From Flavobacteriales bacterium (GTDB lineage: Bacteria; Bacteroidota; Bacteroidia; NORP154): a DNA stretch of 37,962 bases. The notes under the pieces were generated by a model, which had not been told where the DNA came from, ran no database searches, and worked only from the letters and a program-made list of their open reading frames with translations. Made by a program: the position numbers and the translations under genes. Location of the stretch: positions 1 to 37,962 of the forward strand of contig DTRI01000096.1 of the NCBI GenBank assembly GCA_012966015.1, read 5' to 3'. Position 1 is the stretch's first letter. Every line of letters starts with the position of its first letter. Positions 32,855 to 37,962 of the stretch are shown one piece after another.

Positions 32855-35800
32855 TTATCGTATTAGGCTAACTTTTTTGGTATGGACTGTTCTTCCATCG
32901 TGAACTCTTATGTAGTAAATTCCTCTGGAGAACTCAGATAAATTAACACTGTAGTTCTCTCTTGCTGATCTCGTAACATCATCAATAACTAATACCTTCC
33001 CTGAGATGTCGAATATCGTAACATTGATATCGCGGTTGCTTTCCTCACTAAAATCGAAGTGTACAACTCCGCTAGTTGGGTTTGGATAGATGTTGAATTC
33101 AAATTCTTTCTTGATAATAATGATTCCCATCACAACAGAATCCAAATAGATACTTCCGCCTCCCGTACATCCGTTGGCATCGGTAACCACCACACTTTGG
33201 CTGCCCAGGCAAAGCCCGATAGCAGTTGCCGTGGTTTGATTAGCGGGATCGTTCCATGCGTAGGTATATGGCGGTGTGCCCCCTGATACACTTGCTGTTG
33301 CAGTGCCATCACAAGCAGTCTCTGCCGATACCTTTATATACGACATAGAGGTACTCATCAAGGTAGGTTCGGTAATCGTAACAACTGATGTGGCTATACA
33401 TCCCATGGAATCCGTTACAATAACATTGTACACTCCAGCGGGAAGGCCGGTTGCAGTACTCGAACTTTGCGAAACCGCATCACTCCACAGATAGCTATAA
33501 GGCAAACTCCCACCTGATGCAGCTACCGTTACACTTCCATCACTACTCCCGAAACACGATGTGCTTTGCGAGGTGGTAAAGACAGTGGGCGCACCAATAT
33601 TATTCACTGACACTGAAGTTTCAGTTGTGCAACCATTGGCATCTGTTATGGTAACATCATAAAGGGCAGCGGATAAATTACTGGCTGTTGATGTAGATTG
33701 CCCATCGCTCCATAAGAAGGAATACGGGCTCGATCCATTGCTCGCACTAACATAGGCAGTTCCATCAGAAACACCGCATGTCGCATCTGTACTTGTTGTA
33801 ATGGCAACAATTGCCACCGGCTCGTTTATGGTCACCTGATCAACTGTGTTGCAGCCATTGGCATCATTAATGGCTACCGAATAGGTTCCGGCACAGAGTC
33901 CCGTAGCAATGGAAGCAATTTGAGCAGGGGATGAATTCCAATAGTAATAATAGGGGGCTGTTCCACCGGTAATTGTAACAGATGCGTTACCGTCGCATAG
34001 GCCCGCACAATTCGCATCAGTTGAAGTTGCCACCGCAACTATAGAAGGGCCACTGCTTATTGAAACCGTGGTTGTTGCCACGCAACCATTTGCGTCTGTT
34101 ATTGTTGCAACATGACTACCCGGACAAAGCCCCGTTGCCGTGCTTGAGTTTTGTGTAGGTGTGGTATCCCAGCTATAGGTGTAGGGAGTTGCTCCGTTAA
34201 TAGCAATTGCTGTTGCAGACCCATCACACGCTCCCACACAGCTTGTACCGTTACCCGTTGAGGTTGCGGTCATCATGCTTCCACCCGACGCCACAATTAC
34301 AGCTCCTGTGCCAGTACATCCATTTCCATCTGTAACCGTAACAGAATGTGAGCCCGCGCATAAGTTGGTGGCGGTAGCTCCACTTTGTGGAGGAGAGGTG
34401 CCCCAGTTATATGTGTAAGGTGTTGCCCCATTTGCTCCGCTTGCCGTAGCGGTTCCATCACATGAACCACAGGCTGCATCTGTAGATGTCCCTGTAACCG
34501 TAGGTGCATTCACAATTATCATGGAAGTTGTTGTTTTTGTATTGCCGCCATCTCCGTTAATGGCTGTTAATGATACCGTATAAGTACCAGCCGAATTATA
34601 GACAACAGTTGGGTTTTGATTGGCCGAACTATTGGGTGTGCCTCCAGTGAAGGTCCATGCCCACTGTGTGGGCGTATTGGTACTCAGATCAGTAAAAGTA
34701 ACCGTTCCTCCTTCACAAATACTCGTGGAGCTGGCAGAAAAGTTGGCCACGGGTGGGGTGCCACCCGCAGTTGCATGTATATTAATATCATCTATATACA
34801 GGTTGTTGCCATAATCGCCTGTACCCTTAAATGCAATCATAACGCTTGATAGTCCATCAAAGGCCGCTAAGCTAATATTTGCTGAATCCCATTCTGCAAT
34901 AGCTGGATAATAATGTCCTCCGCTGTACGGAGCCGCGGTAGACAGGGCTGATCCTGCCTTGTCAAATACGTTGGTCCAGGTTGCTCCACAATCATCCGAA
35001 ACATTGACTTCCAATCTATCATTTTCATTAATGTACTGAGCGTAAGCATAGGAGAACCTAAGACCGTTTCCCCAGTTGGTGCTCAGGTCGATGTTCTCAA
35101 AAACTATGGTCGCCTCGCTTCCAGCCGCCCACGTATAAAATCGCATTCTCCATGACAGGTCACTATTTCCATATCCACCTAAGGGCCAGGTTACTGACGG
35201 GCCGCCTACAGCATTACTAACTACATAAGTGTTTTCCGCATTGTCGTTAATAACAATTGCATTATCAATGGCTTTCGTACCCGAGCTATAACTTTCAAAG
35301 CCCTCCGAATGAGAGGTTGCAAATGCAACTGCAGATATCGTGTTAATAGTCCCAGAGCTGGCCGCATTGTTACCAGACACGTTGTCAATAAGCTTAATAG
35401 CAGCGCCCAAATTCACGCTGTAGTCAATCGTATGTGACCCGCTTGTTAGCACAATAGCTGGAAATGTTATTGTAGCCGATCCTGAAGGGGCCAGGCTACT
35501 GGTTCCAGCGAGAACAACAGGAGCACCACCATCCAAGACATAGTTCACCTCAAAGGTATCAACTGTCATTGAGCTGTTATTCGTCACGGTAATCTCAGGA
35601 GTAACATTGGCATCACAGTAATTGGCAGGCATGGTCATATTGGTAGATGCGCTGAGATCCACCAGGCTGACTCCTGGAGGCATAATTAAATTCATAGACG
35701 CTTTGTTGCCCGAGATAATTTCTTGCTGGCCTTCTGCAATATAAACAACGACCTCCAGATCGAAGAGATTATAATCAACTCCATTTAAGTCCGCTGGAAT

Positions 35801-36553
35801 TGTGTAGGTATACTGATTCGTAAAAGTTGTTCCAGATGTAGTAGCCGTTGTCACCGTACCCCATTGGCCAGACAGAAGATGTCTTAGCATGTGCTGGTGA
35901 TTGTAATTACCATTGGGTAGAATGTTTCCCGGGTTGAATGATGTAGCTCCCGTTTGAGGACCTTCTACGTTATTCTGCAATAGAGCGACATTAATGTTAT
36001 TAACCCCTGTACCGTTCGCAGTATAATAGGCTTCAACATCTACTGTTAATACCCTTGTAGTATAGTCAAGGGTTGCTTCTGCAGCAATATTTACATACGA
36101 TGATTCGCCCAGAGAGATTCCCGCTGAATTCGTCCAATAGCTTCTACTCATTGCGGTGCAAGTGCTACAGTCGCCCATGCCAGTACCAGAAGGATTGGCG
36201 CTTGGTCCAGTGTTGGGAAATGGGTGTCTGTTTATTGTTCCGGCAGGATAGCCCGTTAATTGAGACTGGGAACTAATTGCAGTTCCAAAAGAAGTGCGAA
36301 AATCCGGGTCCCCACTAGTTCCTGGGTCTGCATACCCTCCAACATGGATGTTGACCAATACTACATCGTTGGGATTGTCATCGGCTAGCTGTTGAGCCCT
36401 TTTGTGTCCATCCGGACAAAACGTGCAATAAATACCGGTAAATTCTTCCAGCACTACATTTTTGTTTTCGGGAGTTTGGCTTACAAAAGTTTGTGCGTTT
36501 GTAAAAGCACAGACACCTGTAATTAATGCAATTGAGAGTAATGATCTTTTCAT
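32855..36553 (-). CDS. Omp28-like thioredoxin-fold protein with PKD, six SprB repeats and T9SS type A sorting domain
   Basis: 1232 aa. Signal peptide about 1-20 (ends TNAQ). Residues 30-290 form an Omp28-type domain beginning VVLEEFTGIYCTFCPDGH with a thioredoxin-like C43-x-x-C46. Then come CARDB-like Ig regions (300-400), a jelly-roll domain at about 405-595 (EGFESYSSGTKAIDN, FYTWAAGSEATIVFENID, LYIDDINI), one PKD (about 598-675, WAWTFTGG) and six SprB repeats of about 72 residues at 682-1138. The last 80 residues are a T9SS type A domain (NIYPNPTSG, IFDISGKVLV, GIYYIRVHDG). It is likely a large surface or extracellular protein. The neighbour upstream is a smaller Omp28-type paralogue. The promoter region contains a duplicated piece of the AraC gene. 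Confidence 0.9.
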   Translation of the reverse strand: MKRSLLSIALITGVCAFTNAQTFVSQTPENKNVVLEEFTGIYCTFCPDGHKRAQQLADDNPNDVVLVNIHVGGYADPGTSGDPDFRTSFGTAISSQSQLTGYPAGTINRHPFPNTGPSANPSGTGMGDCSTCTAMSRSYWTNSAGISLGESSYVNIAAEATLDYTTRVLTVDVEAYYTANGTGVNNINVALLQNNVEGPQTGATSFNPGNILPNGNYNHQHMLRHLLSGQWGTVTTATTSGTTFTNQYTYTIPADLNGVDYNLFDLEVVVYIAEGQQEIISGNKASMNLIMPPGVSLVDLSASTNMTMPANYCDANVTPEITVTNNSSMTVDTFEVNYVLDGGAPVVLAGTSSLAPSGSATITFPAIVLTSGSHTIDYSVNLGAAIKLIDNVSGNNAASSGTINTISAVAFATSHSEGFESYSSGTKAIDNAIVINDNAENTYVVSNAVGGPSVTWPLGGYGNSDLSWRMRFYTWAAGSEATIVFENIDLSTNWGNGLRFSYAYAQYINENDRLEVNVSDDCGATWTNVFDKAGSALSTAAPYSGGHYYPAIAEWDSANISLAAFDGLSSVMIAFKGTGDYGNNLYIDDINIHATAGGTPPVANFSASSTSICEGGTVTFTDLSTNTPTQWAWTFTGGTPNSSANQNPTVVYNSAGTYTVSLTAINGDGGNTKTTTSMIIVNAPTVTGTSTDAACGSCDGTATASGANGATPYTYNWGTSPPQSGATATNLCAGSHSVTVTDGNGCTGTGAVIVASGGSMMTATSTGNGTSCVGACDGSATAIAINGATPYTYSWDTTPTQNSSTATGLCPGSHVATITDANGCVATTTVSISSGPSIVAVATSTDANCAGLCDGNASVTITGGTAPYYYYWNSSPAQIASIATGLCAGTYSVAINDANGCNTVDQVTINEPVAIVAITTSTDATCGVSDGTAYVSASNGSSPYSFLWSDGQSTSTASNLSAALYDVTITDANGCTTETSVSVNNIGAPTVFTTSQSTSCFGSSDGSVTVAASGGSLPYSYLWSDAVSQSSSTATGLPAGVYNVIVTDSMGCIATSVVTITEPTLMSTSMSYIKVSAETACDGTATASVSGGTPPYTYAWNDPANQTTATAIGLCLGSQSVVVTDANGCTGGGSIYLDSVVMGIIIIKKEFEFNIYPNPTSGVVHFDFSEESNRDINVTIFDISGKVLVIDDVTRSARENYSVNLSEFSRGIYYIRVHDGRTVHTKKVSLIR
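33137..34507 (-). repeat. Six SprB-type protein repeats inside the Omp28-like gene
   Basis: Six tandem units of about 72 codons share the pattern C-x-G-x-C/S-DG-T/S-A, GG-x-x-PY-x-Y/F-x-W, L-C-A/P-G-x-Y/H, V-T-D-A-N-G-C. The consensus is that of SprB repeats, named after the gliding-motility adhesin SprB of Flavobacterium johnsoniae. Identity between units is moderate, so the duplication is not recent. One further unit of the same family is in the NHL protein. Confidence 0.85.
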
Positions 36554-36705
36554 GAGTGAGTTTTTTTGATTACTAAATCTTGTAAAAATTAATTAGTTTT
36601 CAGGATTAAAAAGATTGTGAGCCACCCCAGTAATAACAGAGCGCTTGCCAAAAGGCAGGCGTAAAGGTACAAAACTTTCTATATATAATATATATGCGTG
36701 ACTCT

Positions 36706-36851
36706 CTTAGACAAAGGTAGATAGAGCTATTACCATAGTAAATGGACAATTCCCGCTAAAGCAGGTACTTTTCTGGATGTTCTCTCTGAACTCGCTGGGT
36801 GAAACGCCGATTTTATTCTTAAAAAAACGACTGAAATAGGAGGGATCTTCG
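36706..36851. repeat. Duplicated segment, copy 2: broken AraC 3' end plus promoter, in a 346-bp gap
   Basis: This 146-bp stretch matches 26952-27098 with one base changed and one T lost from a T-run, which breaks the AraC frame in the last codons. Only about 32 codons of the regulator are present, with no start, so it is a dead fragment. The rest of the 346-bp gap (36554-36705 and 36852-36899) shows no gene; an A-loop hairpin, CGCTTGCC-AAAA-GGCAGGCG (about 36640-36660), is the only other structure. Confidence 0.93.
36712..36719 (-). promoter_or_regulatory. -7 box in front of the Omp28-SprB gene, inside the duplicated segment
   Basis: The minus strand reads TACCTTTG, the same box as at 26958-26965, carried here by the duplication. 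It is about 160 nt before the ATG at 36553. Whether it is used is unknown. Confidence 0.42.
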
Positions 36852-36899
36852 CAATGTTGTTGTATAGATAGGGGGCGGAGCTCGTTGTGGTCAATGTAT

Positions 36900-37962
36900 C
36901 TATTTGGCTACCACGAACTTTTTGGTGGCTCGGTCCTTTCCGGAATAAATATTCAGATAATATACTCCTGTTCTCAGCGCGGTGGCATCAATTGCTATCT
37001 GATAACTTCCCTTCGACAGCTCCCGGTCAACTACCGTTCTTATTTGTTGCCCCATGATGTTGTACAGCACCACTCTGGTATCTGCTCTTTCTTTCACGTT
37101 TAATCTCAAAAATCCAATTGCATTCATTGGGTTGGGGAAGATCTCGCTAATACCGATCTGCGTGTCTGGGCTTTCGTCCATGCCCACAGCTATAGGCCCC
37201 GAGACGTTCAGGATTTCGTTGGTCTTCAGCTCTGTGGCATCATAATAGGAAACAAAGCCGATAAGCGTAATGTTTGCCTCGTTGTATGCTTCAGGAAGCG
37301 TGTAAGAATAGTTTTGTGAGTAGCTGGAGCTGGGCAGCACCAATGATGGAATTACAGAGCTTGTTCCCAGTGCGCCCGAAGGAACGGCCCGGAGCACATA
37401 TCTGTGGTCATATGCCAAAATTGGATTAGAAAAACCATACAGCGGGTGTGCAGCTCCCCCTGCGCCCTCGCTCTGGCTGCTGTAGTAGTTCACCTGGTCA
37501 TATCCAGCTCCCGTATCGGCCGCTATGTGGTCTTCAACGACATACAAGTTAAACCTCATGTCGCCCGTGGCGTAGTCAACAAAGTTGGCCGTCACCGTTG
37601 CATCAATAACACGCGTACTATAATTATATGATTTGGTAACAATAACATTTAATACCGCACCCACATTGACCCTGCTGGCGCAATTATTCATCCAGGCATT
37701 GTCAGCTCTGCTAATGGGTAGCTTTTCTTCACCTTCATACAGGACCCTGTCTATCATTGCCCTTGGATAAATTGTAACGCCATATTCCGATGCAAGATCG
37801 AGCCCCTCCTGAATTTTCATGCTGTCTGCTTCCGACCCGGCGTGGATAATTACGGGTACTACATTCGCATTTGTCGAGACTATGTCATCCAGCTCCAAAT
37901 ATCCATCCGGGCAATATCCGCACCATGCACCAGTAAACTCTTCCATTAATACATTTCGCGTG
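36900..37962 (-). CDS. Omp28-like T9SS type A protein, 5' partial
   Basis: About 354 codons are visible; the frame stays open to the window edge (NVL before the Met at 37946), so the start and signal peptide lie beyond it. The N-terminus has the same block as the next gene, MEEFTGAWCGYCPDG, a thioredoxin-like C-x-x-C of the Omp28 family. A beta-rich middle region follows, with VTKSYNYSTRVIDATVTANF and YVLRAVPSG matching the paralogue's LDYTTRVLTVDVEAYY and MLRHLLSG. The end is a T9SS type A domain (EIFPNPMNAIG, LYNIMGQQIRT, GVYYLNIYSG). It lacks the PKD and SprB parts of its larger neighbour. The function of Omp28 proteins is not established. Confidence 0.88.
   Translation of the reverse strand, partial: TRNVLMEEFTGAWCGYCPDGYLELDDIVSTNANVVPVIIHAGSEADSMKIQEGLDLASEYGVTIYPRAMIDRVLYEGEEKLPISRADNAWMNNCASRVNVGAVLNVIVTKSYNYSTRVIDATVTANFVDYATGDMRFNLYVVEDHIAADTGAGYDQVNYYSSQSEGAGGAAHPLYGFSNPILAYDHRYVLRAVPSGALGTSSVIPSLVLPSSSYSQNYSYTLPEAYNEANITLIGFVSYYDATELKTNEILNVSGPIAVGMDESPDTQIGISEIFPNPMNAIGFLRLNVKERADTRVVLYNIMGQQIRTVVDRELSKGSYQIAIDATALRTGVYYLNIYSGKDRATKKFVVAK

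Noticed and set aside
33137-34507. Regularly spaced similar DNA units that could suggest a CRISPR-like or tandem DNA repeat.
   Set aside because: The units are in-frame SprB protein repeats with diverged DNA; spacing equals about 72 codons.

Overview
The window looks like a chromosomal segment of a Bacteroidota bacterium, probably from a marine or aquatic flavobacterial-type lineage; I cannot name the genus. The evidence is nine genes for type IX secretion system (T9SS) cargo with the typical C-terminal sorting domains (eight type A, one type B/CHU_C), several PKD and SprB repeats, the promoter -7 element TAnnTTTG upstream of many genes, and weak Shine-Dalgarno signals. Housekeeping genes (uvrC, gpsA, lysS, a bifunctional phosphoglucose/phosphomannose isomerase gene, lipB) alternate with accessory blocks.

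Layout. 2-5568 (+): two overlapping tandem paralogous PKD-repeat T9SS proteins, the first cut by the window edge. 5587-5916 (+): a small Mpo1/DUF962-type membrane protein. 5913-7920 (-): a T9SS-exported subtilisin (S8) preceded by a small lipoprotein whose end resembles the protease's own prodomain. 7979-9808 (+): uvrC. 9822-13219 (-): gpsA and a secreted NHL beta-propeller protein.

13391-23652 (-): a metal-resistance island about 10 kb long. Its downstream part is arsR, a MerT-MerP fusion, a GDCCVxC cysteine-rich protein and a 49-aa protein. Next comes a broken HMA-thioredoxin gene. Then comes a Cus/Czc-like tripartite efflux operon: HYC_CC_PP-like His-rich protein, His-rich lipoprotein, TolC-like, adaptor, RND pump, and a T9SS choice-of-anchor-V protein overlapping the pump gene. 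Two promoters in this island (arsR and the HMA-thioredoxin gene) carry nearly the same inverted repeat at the same distance from the -7 box, which I read as an ArsR operator pair. No mercuric reductase is visible.

23707-27883 (-): two more T9SS proteins (an Asp-box/BNR protein; a plastocyanin-like plus parallel beta-helix protein), a decayed sorting-domain remnant between them, and an AraC-type regulator. 27992-29524 (-): lysS. 29730-32617 (+): pgi/pmi, lipB and a serine hydrolase, closely spaced. 32855-37962 (-): two tandem Omp28-like T9SS proteins, the larger with six SprB repeats, the other cut by the right window edge. Between them lies a nearly identical 146-bp copy of the AraC gene's 3' end and downstream promoter, so two T9SS genes share the same upstream promoter segment.

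I found no tRNA, rRNA, CRISPR array or intact insertion sequence. All calls rest on reading the sequence and motif recognition; no database search was run.
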